A program made the position numbers and the translations under genes. Under the pieces are notes generated by a model. It ran no database searches. It saw only the letters and a list, made by a program, of their open reading frames with translations, and was not told the origin of the DNA. From Microbacterium sp. BH-3-3-3 (lineage in GTDB: Bacteria; Actinomycetota; Actinomycetes; Actinomycetales; Microbacteriaceae): a stretch of 64,000 bases of DNA. The stretch covers positions 1,860,001 to 1,924,000 of the forward strand of contig NZ_CP017674.1 of the NCBI RefSeq assembly GCF_001792815.1. Direction: 5' to 3'. Position 1 is the stretch's first letter. Each line of letters begins with the position of its first letter. Of this stretch, positions 22,628 to 32,741 are shown piece by piece.

Positions 22628-24396
22628 AGGGAGACTCCCTCGGCGATCGGCAGTGAGACGCGCCAGCCGGCGGGGAAGAGCGGGTCGGCGGTGTCATCGG
22701 GGGTGTCGGAGTGGTTGGCGGCGACAGCTGCCATCGATCGCGGCAGCTCGAACGGCAGCCTGCCCTCGGCCTCGACCTCGCCGCGGAGGACGCGGAGCAC
22801 GACTCGGTCGGAGGCGCCGAAGTCGGCGAGTATCGCGTCGACGCGGTCGGTGAAGGGCCTGAGGATCGCCGGTCGGCTCATCTCGACCACGAGCACAACG
22901 GGAAGCGTCAGCGTGAGCTCGAGTATGCGGTCGACCGTCTCCTGGGGGAAATCGAGGGATCCCTGCTGCATGCCGGATTCGAGGAAGAAGTGGTCGCGGT
23001 GCTCGAACGGCGCCCCCGTGCGGACGACGGCGAAGTCCGCCGTCGCCGCATCGGCAGCACTCCAGCCATCGGGGAGCGCCCCCTCGTCGAGACCGACGAG
23101 GTGCACCCGGGCGGTGGCCGGGGCCGGCAGAAGAGGAGCGGAGTCCGGTCCATTGCGCAGCACCGTGAGCGCGCGCGCCTGCGCCTGCTCCCCGAGCTCC
23201 TGGTCCCCGGCGCGGGGGAGCTGCACCGACGTCGAAGGTGTGACGTCCTCGTCGAGGAGGCCGAGTGCGTCCATGAGGCGGACGATCCGGATGGCGGAGC
23301 GGCGGATGTCGGCGGCAGCGAGCAGTCCCTCATCGTGAGCGCGGCGGACGAGGGCAGTGTCCCGCTCTCCGCCGAGCTGGTCGACTCCGGCCGAGAAGAG
23401 GCGCGCGATCCTCTCTATTTCACTGAGGTGCTCCACGCCCCAGGCTCGCGCGGGGAAGGGCTTACCCGCGATCTCGATGTCGGTGACGAGCCCGAAGTCG
23501 CTGAGCACGACGCCGTCGAATCCAAGTCGCTCGCGCAGCAGGCCCGTGATGACCTGCCGGTTGAACGCGAAGCCGACCGGCTCGATCTCCTCCCCGTCCA
23601 CGACCAGCCCGACCGGCATCCCGTAGTAGGGCATGATCGCAGCGGTTCCTGCCGCGATGGCGGCTCGGAAGGGCTCGAGGTGGGCGTCGAAGTTCCCACC
23701 CGGGTAGACCTGCTCGCGGCCGTAGGGGAAGTGCGGGTCCTCTCCGTCGAGCTGAGGTCCGCCGCCCGGGAAGTGCTTCACGGTGGCGGCGACGCTCTCC
23801 GGACCGAGTTCGCTGCCTTGGAGCCCGTCGAGGAACGCCTCGAGGAGGCGGCTCGTCTCGGCGGGACTGGAGCCGAAGCTCTGCGCCTGCCGGCCCCAGC
23901 GGGGCTCGGTCGCAAGGTCCACCTGGGGGTGCAGCGCCATGCGGATGCCCATGGCGAGGTAGTCCCGACGGACGATGTCGGCGTATCGGCGCACGAGGTC
24001 CTCATCGCCGATGGCGCCGAGGCCGAGGTTCTCGGGCCACTGCGAGACGCCTGCCGCTCGATGCGCTGCGCCGTCGTTCTGCACGAAGGAGTGGCGAGGG
24101 TCGGTCGAGAAGACGATCGGGAGACGGGGTCCGCTGGATCGGGCGAGCGTCTGCAGGTCGGCGATGATCCGTGCCGTGGTCTGCGGGTCCGGGAGGGCCC
24201 CGAGGGCGAAGAAGCGGATGCCGTGATCGACGATCAACTCCCTCATGCTCGGTCCGCCGAAACCGGAGGAGGCGTCAGGGTCGTCCGGCAGGATGACGAT
24301 CGGGTGGAGGAGAAGTCCGATCCTCTGCTCGATGCTCATCGCGTCGACGAGGTCGCTCGCCCGATCGCGGTCATGGGTCGTTCCGGAGGGGTTCAT
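22624..24396 (-). CDS. Glycoside hydrolase family 3
   Basis: 590 residues, no signal peptide. GH3 barrel with LPIVFSTDPRHSF, the KHFPGGG motif near residue 207, and the nucleophile region VVLSDFGLVTDIE (Asp near 297). A C-terminal alpha/beta sandwich contains LPVVLVVEMSRPAILRPF. Family members are beta-glucosidases, beta-xylosidases or beta-N-acetylglucosaminidases; the SDFG variant of the usual SDW does not decide. Next to the rhamnosidase, a beta-glucosidase acting on rhamnoglucosides (rutinoside-like disaccharides) is a reasonable guess. It overlaps both neighbouring genes by four bases and is part of one operon. Confidence 0.88.
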   Translation of the reverse strand: MNPSGTTHDRDRASDLVDAMSIEQRIGLLLHPIVILPDDPDASSGFGGPSMRELIVDHGIRFFALGALPDPQTTARIIADLQTLARSSGPRLPIVFSTDPRHSFVQNDGAAHRAAGVSQWPENLGLGAIGDEDLVRRYADIVRRDYLAMGIRMALHPQVDLATEPRWGRQAQSFGSSPAETSRLLEAFLDGLQGSELGPESVAATVKHFPGGGPQLDGEDPHFPYGREQVYPGGNFDAHLEPFRAAIAAGTAAIMPYYGMPVGLVVDGEEIEPVGFAFNRQVITGLLRERLGFDGVVLSDFGLVTDIEIAGKPFPARAWGVEHLSEIERIARLFSAGVDQLGGERDTALVRRAHDEGLLAAADIRRSAIRIVRLMDALGLLDEDVTPSTSVQLPRAGDQELGEQAQARALTVLRNGPDSAPLLPAPATARVHLVGLDEGALPDGWSAADAATADFAVVRTGAPFEHRDHFFLESGMQQGSLDFPQETVDRILELTLTLPVVLVVEMSRPAILRPFTDRVDAILADFGASDRVVLRVLRGEVEAEGRLPFELPRSMAAVAANHSDTPDDTADPLFPAGWRVSLPIAEGVSL

Positions 24397-25241
24397 CGGT
24401 TCTCTCCCGCGTCGCCGACGTCGGCGGTTCGCGAAGCTGTGTAGGCGGCGCGTCGCGCCGCCTGCTGTGTCGGATCGGCGACAGGAGCCGCGAGGAGCAA
24501 CTGCCGCGTGTACGGATGCTGGGGCGTCTCCGACACCTCGGCCGCGGTCCCGGTCTCGAGGATCCGGCCGTGGCGCATCACCGCGATGCGGTGACTCATC
24601 ACCCGGACGACCGAGAGGTCGTGCGAGATGAAGAGGTAGGAGACGCCGGTGCGCTGCTGCACCTCGACGAACAGCTCGAGGACGCGCGACTGGGTGGTGA
24701 GATCGAGTGCGGACACGGGCTCATCGCAGACGATGAGCCGCGGTTCGAGGACGAGCGCGCGGGCGATGGCGATCCGCTGACGCTGGCCCCCGGAGAACTC
24801 GCGAGGCAGCCGGTCGACGGCGTCCTGAGGAAGCCGGACGAGCTGGAGCGCTTCGGAGATCCGCGCTCTCGCGTCGCGCTTGCTCCCCTCGCGGACGCGC
24901 AGCGGCTCGCTGAGGATCTCGCCGACGGTGAGCGAAGGGCTGAGCGAGGAGTAGGGGTCTTGGAAGACGACCTGGATGTCCGAGGCCAGGCGGCGGCGCT
25001 CACGTCGGTCGGCTCGGGTGATGTCCTGCCCGTCGAAGCGGATGCTCCCGGCGCTGATGGGGGCGAGGCCGAGCACGGCCCGCCCGAGGGTGGATTTGCC
25101 CGACCCGGATTCACCGACGAGTCCGACCGTCTCGCCCTCGCGGATGTCGAGCGAGACGTCGTGCAGCGCCTGGAAGGCCGGCTTGCGCCAGCCGCGTCCG
25201 GGGTAGGCAACGGCGAGGCCGGAGATGCCGAGAAGCGTCAT
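24393..25241 (-). CDS. Peptide-type ABC transporter ATPase (DppF/OppF-like)
   Basis: 282 residues. Walker A GESGSGKST, Q-loop VVFQDPYSSLSPSLT, signature FSGGQRQRIAIARAL, Walker B LIVCDEPVSALD, switch His in FISHDLSVV, and the C-terminal HPYTRQLLLAAP typical of oligopeptide/dipeptide importers. ATG overlaps the stop of the upstream fused permease-ATPase (ATGA). With the other ATPase half it powers import by the transporter encoded in this operon. Fixed linkage to the glycosidases suggests a glycoside or oligosaccharide substrate rather than a peptide. Confidence 0.92.
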   Translation of the reverse strand: MTLLGISGLAVAYPGRGWRKPAFQALHDVSLDIREGETVGLVGESGSGKSTLGRAVLGLAPISAGSIRFDGQDITRADRRERRRLASDIQVVFQDPYSSLSPSLTVGEILSEPLRVREGSKRDARARISEALQLVRLPQDAVDRLPREFSGGQRQRIAIARALVLEPRLIVCDEPVSALDLTTQSRVLELFVEVQQRTGVSYLFISHDLSVVRVMSHRIAVMRHGRILETGTAAEVSETPQHPYTRQLLLAAPVADPTQQAARRAAYTASRTADVGDAGENR

Positions 25242-27034
25242 GGGGAGACCTCCGTGCGGGGCTGCCAGGGTGCGCGGGTCGGCGCGTCGTCAAGAAGAGC
25301 GGCGAACAGGCTGCGGGTGTAGGGGTGCCGAGGGGCGGTGAACACCTCGGCGATCGTGCCGGTCTCGACGACCGTGCCCGCGCGCATAACCGACACCCGG
25401 TCGGCGAGGTCGGCGACCACGCCGAAGTTGTGCGTAACGAGGAGGACCGCGAGGCCAAACTCCTGCTGCAGCTCACGCAGCAGCGCCAGAACCTCCGCCT
25501 GCACGGTGACATCGAGCGCCGTGGTGGGCTCATCCGCGATGAGAAGGGAGGGCTCGCACGAGACGGCCCCCGCGATGAGGATGCGCTGAGCCATGCCGCC
25601 GGAGATCTGGTGGGGGTAGGACGACATCGTGCGGTCCGGATCGACGATGCCGACCCTGGTCAACAGGGCCTTCGCGCGAGCATGGGCATCGGTCTTGCTC
25701 ATGCCCATGACGGTGCGCATCGGCTCGACGAGCTGGGAGCCGATGGTGAAGGAGGGGTCGAGGTTGCTCAGCGGCTCCTGCGGCACGTAGGCGATGCGTC
25801 GGCCGCGCAGCCGCTGCATCGTCACCTCGCCGGAGCCGACGAGCTCCTGCCCGTCGAAGGCGATCGACCCGGCAACGATCCTGCCGCCGGCGGGCAGCAG
25901 TCCGAGGGTCGCCCAGGCGGTCTGGGTCTTGCCCGATCCGGACTCGCCGATCAGCGCGTGGATCTCTCCTGCGGCAACGGTGAGGGTCGCTCCGTCGACG
26001 ACGGTCGTCCAACCCTTCCCTCTGGGGTAGGCGACGGCGAGGTCGGTGATCGCGAGGAGCGGGGCCGCCGCTCCGGTCGGAGCGGTGGCCGTGCCCACGG
26101 CGGCGGCGGGACGCGGCTGGGGAGCAGTCCACGCGCTCCTGGCGCGCACGGCGTGGTCACCCGACGACTCCATCTCGTCGCGGACGGCAGTCCCGAGCAG
26201 CGTCAGCGCGACGCAGGTGAGACCGATCGCCAGGCTCGGCCAGATCATCAGGCCGGGTGCGCGGAGGAGGTTGTAGAAGCCTTCGCTGAGCATGCCGCCC
26301 CAGGTGGGCAGGGACGTGTCACCGAGACCGAGGAAGTCGAGGATCGCCTGAATGCCGACGCCGACGCCGAAGATCCCCGCGACGAGGAGCACGGCCGGGG
26401 CGCGGACTGCAGTGAGCACATGGCGGCTGATCACCCGGGCGTCGCTGAGGCCGGCGACCTTCGCCGCGTCGATGTAGAGCTCTTCGCGCACAGCTCGAAC
26501 TGAGCCCGAGATTACGCGGTAGAAGGCGGGGGAGATGAGGACGCCGAAGATCGCCATGACGAGCCAGAGCGAGGGGCCGACGACGGCGCGGACCGCGAGG
26601 AGGACCACGAGCGCCGGCAGCGACATGACCAGTCCGGAAAGCCAGGCGGCGACGGAGTCGAACCAGCGACCGTAGAAGCCCGCGATGAGTCCGAGGGGGA
26701 TGCCGATGGCCGCTGCGACGATGACGGTGACGAGGGCTCCGGCGATGCTGATCGAGGTCGCGACGATCAGACGGGAGAGGACATCGCGTCCGGCGCTGTC
26801 GCCGCCGAGGAGGTGCTCGGCGCCGGGAGCGGAGAGCACGTTGCCGATGTCGGCGGTGTTCGGGTCGTAGGGGGTGAGGAAGGGGCCGATGCACGCCACG
26901 GCGGCGAGGAGCGCGAGGTAGACGATCGCGATCAGCCCGAGGGGATTGCCGAGCAGGCGGCGGAACAAGCTCTTCCTGGTCTTCGGTGGACCCTGCGGGA
27001 TGGCGGCCGTGTACACGTCGGGGGAGGAGGTCAT
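25238..27034 (-). CDS. Fused ABC permease-ATPase (DppC-DppD type)
   Basis: 598 residues from ATG 27034. Residues 1-300 are a DppC-like permease: six transmembrane helices, the N-terminal FLTPYDPN segment, [17 protein letters not shown], and the EAA loop [18 protein letters not shown]. Residues about 330-598 are a DppD-like ATPase: Walker A GESGSGKT, signature [15 protein letters not shown], Walker [13 protein letters not shown], and [11 protein letters not shown]. In most bacteria these are two proteins; here one chain links them by a Pro/Ala-rich linker. A second importer in this window (52827-54509) has the same fusion. Confidence 0.92.
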   Translation of the reverse strand: MTSSPDVYTAAIPQGPPKTRKSLFRRLLGNPLGLIAIVYLALLAAVACIGPFLTPYDPNTADIGNVLSAPGAEHLLGGDSAGRDVLSRLIVATSISIAGALVTVIVAAAIGIPLGLIAGFYGRWFDSVAAWLSGLVMSLPALVVLLAVRAVVGPSLWLVMAIFGVLISPAFYRVISGSVRAVREELYIDAAKVAGLSDARVISRHVLTAVRAPAVLLVAGIFGVGVGIQAILDFLGLGDTSLPTWGGMLSEGFYNLLRAPGLMIWPSLAIGLTCVALTLLGTAVRDEMESSGDHAVRARSAWTAPQPRPAAAVGTATAPTGAAAPLLAITDLAVAYPRGKGWTTVVDGATLTVAAGEIHALIGESGSGKTQTAWATLGLLPAGGRIVAGSIAFDGQELVGSGEVTMQRLRGRRIAYVPQEPLSNLDPSFTIGSQLVEPMRTVMGMSKTDAHARAKALLTRVGIVDPDRTMSSYPHQISGGMAQRILIAGAVSCEPSLLIADEPTTALDVTVQAEVLALLRELQQEFGLAVLLVTHNFGVVADLADRVSVMRAGTVVETGTIAEVFTAPRHPYTRSLFAALLDDAPTRAPWQPRTEVSP

Positions 27035-27972
27035 GAGAGTCGGACCTTCGGGTTCAGCCAGCCCTGGAGGAGGTCGATGGCGAGGTTGATGAGGACGACG
27101 AGGACGGCCGTGACGAGGATCACGCCCATGACGACGGGGATGTCGCCCTGCGAGGTCGCCGCGACCGCTGCCTGGCCGAGACCGGGGAGGGAGAACACCT
27201 GCTCGACGATCACCGCCCCACCGAAGACCACGACGAACTGCAGCCCCAGGACGCCGAGCGCCGGACCGGCGGCGTTGCGGAGCACGTGACGGTAGATCAC
27301 GCGCTTCGACGTCAGACCCCGAGAGCGCAGGGTGCGGACGTAATCCAGGCGGAGGACATCGATCATCGATCCGCGGACCTGCTGGGCGACGGAAGCGGTC
27401 GCGCCGATAGCGAGGGCGACGACCGGGAGGGTCACGGTCGAGAGCCACCCCGTGAAGGAGGTGCCCAATGGGACGTACCCGGTCGCGGGGAACCAGCGCA
27501 ACGTGAGCCCGAAGACGGTCGCCAGGGCCAGAGCGAAGAGGAATCCGGGGATCGAGGCGCCGATGACGGATGCCACCTGCACGCCACGGTCAAGCCAGCC
27601 CCGTCGAGCGGCGGCAAGAGCACCGAGCGCGATGGACAGCACTGCGGCGAGCAGGATCGCGCCGAGGGTGATCGAGAGCGTCACGGGGACGCGGACCAGG
27701 AGGGTGGTCGTGACCGCCTCACCGGTGAACCAGGAACGGCCGAGGTCGCCGGCGACGGAGTGGACTAGCCAGTCCCCGAACTGGACAGCGAGCGGGCGGT
27801 CGAGACCGAGTTCAGCGGCCTTGCGCTGCACGATCTCGTTGGACGCGGTCTGCCCAACGATGTTACGAGCGGTCGCGCCGGCACCCAGGTAGAGGAGGAA
27901 GAACGCGAGGACACAGAGTGTGGCGATGGTGACGAGTCCTGCGCCGATGCGGCGGAAGATGAAGGAGATCAT
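27031..27972 (-). CDS. ABC transporter permease (DppB-like)
   Basis: 313 residues from ATG 27972 (preceded by a GGAG-containing spacer). DppB/OppB-type inner-membrane permease: N-terminal anchor FIFRRIGAGLVTIATLCVLAF-like, the QFGDWL...DLGRSWFTGE segment, and the EAA loop YVRTLRSRGLTSKRVIYRHVLRN. Six transmembrane helices. It overlaps the fused gene by four bases. It forms the membrane channel with the DppC half. Confidence 0.92.
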   Translation of the reverse strand: MISFIFRRIGAGLVTIATLCVLAFFLLYLGAGATARNIVGQTASNEIVQRKAAELGLDRPLAVQFGDWLVHSVAGDLGRSWFTGEAVTTTLLVRVPVTLSITLGAILLAAVLSIALGALAAARRGWLDRGVQVASVIGASIPGFLFALALATVFGLTLRWFPATGYVPLGTSFTGWLSTVTLPVVALAIGATASVAQQVRGSMIDVLRLDYVRTLRSRGLTSKRVIYRHVLRNAAGPALGVLGLQFVVVFGGAVIVEQVFSLPGLGQAAVAATSQGDIPVVMGVILVTAVLVVLINLAIDLLQGWLNPKVRLS

Positions 27973-28018
27973 GATGGGAGGGCGGGGTGTGGCGCGAGTC
28001 CGCACCCCGCCGAGGCTC

Positions 28019-29542
28019 CTAGCTCGTGGGTCGGATGTTCCAGAGGTACGGCGCGATGTTGTCCGACTGAAGGACGACATCTGTGTCGCTGTCGCTGAAG
28101 AACGCGGACTGGAGGCGGTAGCTCGGCGCGAACCAGGCGTTCTCGACCAGCCACGTGTTCACGGCCAGTCCGGCGTCCGCGGTCGCATCGCCCTGGGACA
28201 CCTGGAGCTGCGAGGCGAGGGCCTCGAACTCGGGATCCGTGACATGCAGGGCGTTCCAGGTCGCGGCGGGAGTCGCGGCGAACTGGATCGTCTGCCACGC
28301 GGTGGGGTCCGACTGGAGCTGGAAGGGGAACGCCGCCCAGGTGCCGCCGAGCATCTTCGGGAAGAGGTCGTCGCCGGTCTGCTCCCACTGCACGTCGATC
28401 CCGACCGCGGCGAGCTGCTCCGCGTAGATAGCGAACTCCGCCTCGGGCACGAAGTTGTTCCGCGGCATCACGAGCGTGAAGCCGTCGGGGTAGCCCGCCT
28501 CGGCGAGCAGCGCCTTCGCCTTGTCGACGTCGTATGGGTAGCGCTCGTCGAGCTCCTCGGAGTAGGCGTCGCTGTTGACCGAGAAGATCTGGGTCGTCGC
28601 TGTTCCGTACCCGCCTGCGAGGGCCTGCACGAGGGAGTTGCGGTCGAGCGCGTGGTTGATCGCCTGACGCACGCGGACGTCGCCCATCGCGGGGTTGATC
28701 GTCCCATCGCGGTCCACCAGGAGGAAGCCCGCCCAGTTCAGCTCCACCAGGTTCGCGGTGTACCCGGCGGCCTCGCCGTCAGGGATCTGCGTCGGAGTGT
28801 TCGAGGCCGAGACGTCGACCTGTCCGCCCTTCAGTGCGTTCACCAGCGCAGTCGCATCGCCGTACACGGTGACGTCGATCTCGTCGTAGTGCACCGACTC
28901 CGGGTCCCAGTAGTCGTCCTTCTTCTCGAAGACGTACTTCGAGCCGACGACGCTCTCGGATGCGACGAGCTCGTAGGGGCCGGAACCGATCGGGGTGGTC
29001 TGCGCGTCGGGGGAGTCCCACATCGCCGAACTTCCCTGCAGTCCCGCGTTCTGCGAGAGGTACACGAGGAAGGCCGGGTCGGGCTCGGTCAGCGTGAGGA
29101 CCAGAGTCGTCTCGTCCGCCGCCTCCGCCGTGGCGAGGGAGCGGAGGAAGGATGCATTGTCGCTCGTTCCGTCGCGGAAGCGGGTGAGGTTTCCCGCCGC
29201 GACCTCGGCGGTGAACTTCTCACCGTCCGAGAACGTGACGTCGTCGCGGAGCGTCAGCGTGAGGGTGGTCAGCGCCTCATCCCACTCCCACGCCGTCGCG
29301 AGCCCGGGTTCCAAACCTCCCTCGGGGGAGGCGCGCAGGAGAGTGTCGTAGACGGGCTGCAGGTAGGCGACGTCGCCGGCCCAGCGGGCCTCCCACGGAG
29401 CGAAGGAGGCGACGGCGTCGGCCGAGCCGTAGCGGAGGGTTGAGCCCTCGCCTGCGGAGGGGGCGGCCGCCTGGCACGCCGACAGAGCGAGGAGTCCGGC
29501 GAGGCCGAGGCCGACCGCGATGAAGGGCCTGGTTCTGTGCAT
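28019..29542 (-). CDS. ABC transporter substrate-binding lipoprotein (SBP family 5)
   Basis: 507 residues. Signal peptide with lipobox LSAC at about residues 20-23 (GLLALSACQAAA), so it is lipid-anchored outside the membrane. SBP_5 features: YLQPVYDTLLRASPEGGLEPGLATAWEW, TLTLRDDVTFSDGEKF, AINHALDRNSLVQAL and the long C-terminal cleft domain. Known family substrates are peptides, but nickel, opines and oligosaccharides occur; the glycosidase partners favour a glycoside. First gene of the operon that runs to 19826, presumably controlled by the divergent TetR gene. Confidence 0.9.
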   Translation of the reverse strand: MHRTRPFIAVGLGLAGLLALSACQAAAPSAGEGSTLRYGSADAVASFAPWEARWAGDVAYLQPVYDTLLRASPEGGLEPGLATAWEWDEALTTLTLTLRDDVTFSDGEKFTAEVAAGNLTRFRDGTSDNASFLRSLATAEAADETTLVLTLTEPDPAFLVYLSQNAGLQGSSAMWDSPDAQTTPIGSGPYELVASESVVGSKYVFEKKDDYWDPESVHYDEIDVTVYGDATALVNALKGGQVDVSASNTPTQIPDGEAAGYTANLVELNWAGFLLVDRDGTINPAMGDVRVRQAINHALDRNSLVQALAGGYGTATTQIFSVNSDAYSEELDERYPYDVDKAKALLAEAGYPDGFTLVMPRNNFVPEAEFAIYAEQLAAVGIDVQWEQTGDDLFPKMLGGTWAAFPFQLQSDPTAWQTIQFAATPAATWNALHVTDPEFEALASQLQVSQGDATADAGLAVNTWLVENAWFAPSYRLQSAFFSDSDTDVVLQSDNIAPYLWNIRPTS

Positions 29543-29603
29543 CTTTGCACGTCCTTTCGGTACTGAAGGGAGCCCGCTGTGCGGGATGCCGCTAAGCTAA
29601 CAC

Positions 29604-29629
29604 AAATCCCGGATGCTCGTCCGGTTTTT
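29604..29629. promoter_or_regulatory. Candidate TetR operator
   Basis: Imperfect 26-bp palindrome in the divergent spacer: AAATCCCGGA (29604-29613), six bases, TCCGGTTTTT (29620-29629), matching at 8 of 10 arm positions. It lies between the start of the importer operon and the -10 TAGCTT (29665-29670) of the TetR gene. Confidence 0.45.
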
Positions 29630-29676
29630 ATTTTCGCTTTCGCGACACCCCTTCAGGACCGTGCTAGCTTCGCTCC

Positions 29677-30279
29677 ATGCTGGCCACAACGTCCCGTTCC
29701 CGCGGCGCCTACTCGAAGACCGCGCGCCGCCGGGGAGAGATCCTCGACGCCGCGGCGACCGTCTTCGGCCGCTCCGGATTCGTGCAGGCCTCACTCGCGG
29801 ACATCGCCGAGCTCGCCGGCATCAGCATCGCCGGCCTGAACCACCACTTCGCGACGAAGACGCACCTGCTCGAAGGCGTCTTCGATCGGCTGCAGGAGGA
29901 GACCGAAGCGCGGTTCGCGAGCGAAGACCCATTGGACCTCCTGCGTGCCGCAGTCGACCTCGCCGAACGCGGCCAGAACGACCCCACCGGCACCCGGTTT
30001 TTCGCCGTAATGTCGGCGGAAGCCACATCACCCGAGCACCCGGCGCACGACTACTTCCTACGCCGCTACACCACGACGCTGCACCAGGTCACCGCGTCGT
30101 TCGAGCAACTCCGGAGTCAGGGCAGGCTCCGCGAGGGGGTTGACCCGGAGGATGCCGCTCGGGTTTACATCGGGCTCTCCGACGGAGTGCAGATCCAGGC
30201 TCTGTATCAACCGGGCGCATTCTCGCAAGCGGCACTTTTGCGGCGCATGCTGAACAACTTGCTTACTGAGCCGCTCTAA
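29677..30279 (+). CDS. TetR-family regulator of the glycoside operon
   Basis: 200 residues. N-terminal HTH: RGEILDAAATVFGRSGF, ASLADIAELAGISIAGLNHHF-type recognition helix. A TetR_C-like helical ligand domain follows. ATG 29677 lies six bases after TAGCTT, so it is likely leaderless. Divergent from the SBP-permease-glycosidase operon with a palindrome between. It probably represses the operon until a glycoside or aglycone is present. It is the right-hand end of the islet. Confidence 0.88.
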   Translation: MLATTSRSRGAYSKTARRRGEILDAAATVFGRSGFVQASLADIAELAGISIAGLNHHFATKTHLLEGVFDRLQEETEARFASEDPLDLLRAAVDLAERGQNDPTGTRFFAVMSAEATSPEHPAHDYFLRRYTTTLHQVTASFEQLRSQGRLREGVDPEDAARVYIGLSDGVQIQALYQPGAFSQAALLRRMLNNLLTEPL

Positions 30280-30456
30280 GTCGTGCGCCGACACCGGCGG
30301 GCTCCCTGCCGTCCTAGTTGCGCCGCAGCTGGACTGCGCATTCTGAATGGCGACAACAACGTTCGTGATCGCTCCGCTCGAGGCATCAGAGTCGGGCAGT
30401 CTTGACGGTTCCGTTGGGGTCAACCCGGCGGCCAGCAGCTGACCGCCGACAGAGAT

Positions 30457-31227
30457 TCAGGCTCCGCGTTCCTCGTTGATGGAGTTCGCCCCGTCGATGA
30501 CGAGCAGCTGACCCGTAATGTAGGAGGCCTCGCGACTCGCGAGGAACGCCACGGCCGCGGCGACTTCGGCCGGGGTGCCTGAACGGCCGACGGGAGTGGC
30601 CGCCCCCATGGCGATCTCGTGCGCGCTCGATGACGACGTCGCGATCCATCCGGGAGCCACCGCGTTGACGGTGATGCCCGCCGCCGCGACGTCGACGGCC
30701 GCGCCGCGGGTCAGCCCGAGCATGCCGGCTTTGGCCGCGTGATAGGCGACGTCTCCGGTGTAGGCCATGAGGGGACCTGAAATGGATGCCACGTTCACCA
30801 CGCGGCCGTATCCGGCGGCCCTCATGCCGGGCACGACCGCCCGGGTCATGCGCAGAGCCGTGGTGAGATTGCGGTCCAAGGACATGGCCCACTGATCGAT
30901 GGTGATGTCGTCGATCGCGGCAGGCGAATCGGCCGTCGACACGGAAGTCATGCCGGCGTTGTTGACGAGGACGGTCGGCTCGCCGAACGCACGACGCGCG
31001 GCATCGAGCACCGCCTCCACTCCGCGCGGATGCGTCAGGTCGGCGGCCACGCCGCGGGCGTCGACCCCGGCGTCGCGCAAATCGGCGACGCGCTCCTGGA
31101 TGCGATCGGTGGTGGAGGTGACGATCACCCGCATGCCGGCGCGGCCGAGCAGCAGCGCAGTGGCGGCACCGATGCCCTCGGCGCTCCCGGCTCCGGTCAC
31201 GATGGCGATGTCTGTCGAGTCGGGCAT
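30457..31227 (-). CDS. Short-chain dehydrogenase/reductase
   Basis: 256 residues from ATG 31227. Classical SDR: TGAGSAEGIGAA (cofactor loop), VLVNNAGM, catalytic Ser in VASISGPL, Tyr-x3-Lys in AYHAAKAG, and APGWIAT after it. Likely an NAD(P)-dependent alcohol/keto reductase of unknown substrate. It lies directly downstream of an APC amino-acid permease (49-base gap), probably in one operon. The region between it and the TetR gene (30280-30456) holds no gene I can support. Confidence 0.9.
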   Translation of the reverse strand: MPDSTDIAIVTGAGSAEGIGAATALLLGRAGMRVIVTSTTDRIQERVADLRDAGVDARGVAADLTHPRGVEAVLDAARRAFGEPTVLVNNAGMTSVSTADSPAAIDDITIDQWAMSLDRNLTTALRMTRAVVPGMRAAGYGRVVNVASISGPLMAYTGDVAYHAAKAGMLGLTRGAAVDVAAAGITVNAVAPGWIATSSSSAHEIAMGAATPVGRSGTPAEVAAAVAFLASREASYITGQLLVIDGANSINEERGA

Positions 31228-31276
31228 GGTGCTTCTCTTCTCTGGCGAGGGGGCGGGTGGGTGACGTTCATGCGCT

Positions 31277-32704
31277 CTACTCGGCCGGATCGTTGTCCGG
31301 GGCCTCGAGCATGAGGAATTGCGTCCCCTTTCGAGGCCGAAGATACGCGGCGTAGTAGACGTATCCGGCCACGACGATTCCCGCCGCGACTCCGAGACTG
31401 ACCCACTGGGACGGGTCGAACATGCCGATGCCCACGACGGCGACGATGACGAGCAGCGCCACGAGCGCGGGTACCGGCCACAGCGGCATCCGGAACAATC
31501 CCTTCTCGTGGGCGCCTGGGCGACGGCGCACGACGATCGCGGCGACCGCGATGAAGGCAAAACCGGTGACGACGAGCGACCCCGAGGCGTTCGCGAGCAC
31601 GGTCATGGGGATCAGGCAACAGACGCCCGACATGACCCCCATCACGATCGTGGCGACACGCGGCATGTGCGCCGACCCCGAGACGCGTGAAAGAGGAGCG
31701 GCGAGGACCGGCGGCATCGCGCCGTCGCGAGCGGCGACGTAGAGCAACCGGCCCGCCTGCAGACTCAGCGCGATGTTGGCGTTGAGGATCGCCAGTGCCA
31801 TCGACAGCAGCACGAAGACTGCGACAGCGTGCCCGGCGCGCTGCTCGAGGAAGGCCTGCACGGGAAGGTCGGATCCGACAAGGCCGTCGAGGGAGTCCGC
31901 CCCGAGCATGACGAAGGTGAGCGGGACCACCTCGAGGATGACGGTGATGACAGCAGACCACAGCACCGCGCGGGCGATGTTGCGCCGCGGATCCTTGGTC
32001 TCCTCGGCGAAGTACACGGCTCCGCCGAAACCGAACTGGGCGAAGACGCCCTGTGTGACGACGAGGACGAGACCGGCGATCCCGATCGGCGCGAGGGCGC
32101 CGCTGTCGTCCATCGCCTGCGGAGTGAGGAGGTCGGTGAGCGGCCGCTCGATGTGCACGAGACCGAGAGTCGTCAGCAGGGCCAGGGCGATGACCTCGAC
32201 GAGCAGGAACGTGCCGGTCACCCACGCGTTGGTGCGGATGTTCAGGCACGACACCACGGTGGCGACCAGCGTCACGGCGAGAGCGGTGACCACCGGGTCC
32301 ATCCCCGCGATCGTCACGCCCAGGTAGTCGGCGACGCCGAGGGCGAAGACCGCCTGCGAGAGCGGGAGGGCGATCAGGCCGAGGAAGAACACCGCGCTGC
32401 CCGAAGCCGGGCCCAGCGTCCGGCTGACCAGCGCGTAATCGCCGCCCGCGATGGGATGGCGGGAACCCAGCTCGGCATAGCAGAGCGCTACGAGCAGGCT
32501 GATGACCCCGCCGATGAGGAAGCCCCAGAAGACGCCGGTGCCGTAAGTGGCCAGAGCCGCACCGCCGAGGATGAAGACGCTCGCCGCCGGCGAGATCGAC
32601 GAAAGCGTCAGCAGCACGTTGCCGCTCACGCCCAGGGAGCGCTCGAGTCGCTTGCGCGGGGTCGACGCCTCGCCCACGAGGGGGGTGATGGGTGTCTGCG
32701 ACAT
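31277..32704 (-). CDS. APC-family amino-acid permease
   Basis: 475 residues from ATG 32704. Twelve transmembrane helices. First helix with SISPAASVFILGGAAL (unwound-helix glycine region), then RHPIAGGDYALVSRTLGP, and FGFGGAVYFAEETKDPRRNIARAV, a hallmark of APC transporters. It takes up an amino acid, polyamine or amine by cation exchange or symport. The promoter carries a perfect TTTGACGTCAAA palindrome that recurs as TTTGAC boxes near the FadR gene, so the two regions may be co-regulated. Confidence 0.9.
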   Translation of the reverse strand: MSQTPITPLVGEASTPRKRLERSLGVSGNVLLTLSSISPAASVFILGGAALATYGTGVFWGFLIGGVISLLVALCYAELGSRHPIAGGDYALVSRTLGPASGSAVFFLGLIALPLSQAVFALGVADYLGVTIAGMDPVVTALAVTLVATVVSCLNIRTNAWVTGTFLLVEVIALALLTTLGLVHIERPLTDLLTPQAMDDSGALAPIGIAGLVLVVTQGVFAQFGFGGAVYFAEETKDPRRNIARAVLWSAVITVILEVVPLTFVMLGADSLDGLVGSDLPVQAFLEQRAGHAVAVFVLLSMALAILNANIALSLQAGRLLYVAARDGAMPPVLAAPLSRVSGSAHMPRVATIVMGVMSGVCCLIPMTVLANASGSLVVTGFAFIAVAAIVVRRRPGAHEKGLFRMPLWPVPALVALLVIVAVVGIGMFDPSQWVSLGVAAGIVVAGYVYYAAYLRPRKGTQFLMLEAPDNDPAE

Positions 32705-32741
32705 GGGCGTCCTTCTTCCGTGGCGGGACCGCTCTGAATTC

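Noticed and set aside
30280..30456. Possible gene remnant between the TetR and SDR genes
   Set aside because: The readable stretches show no recognisable family or start; I cannot distinguish a remnant from plain intergenic DNA.
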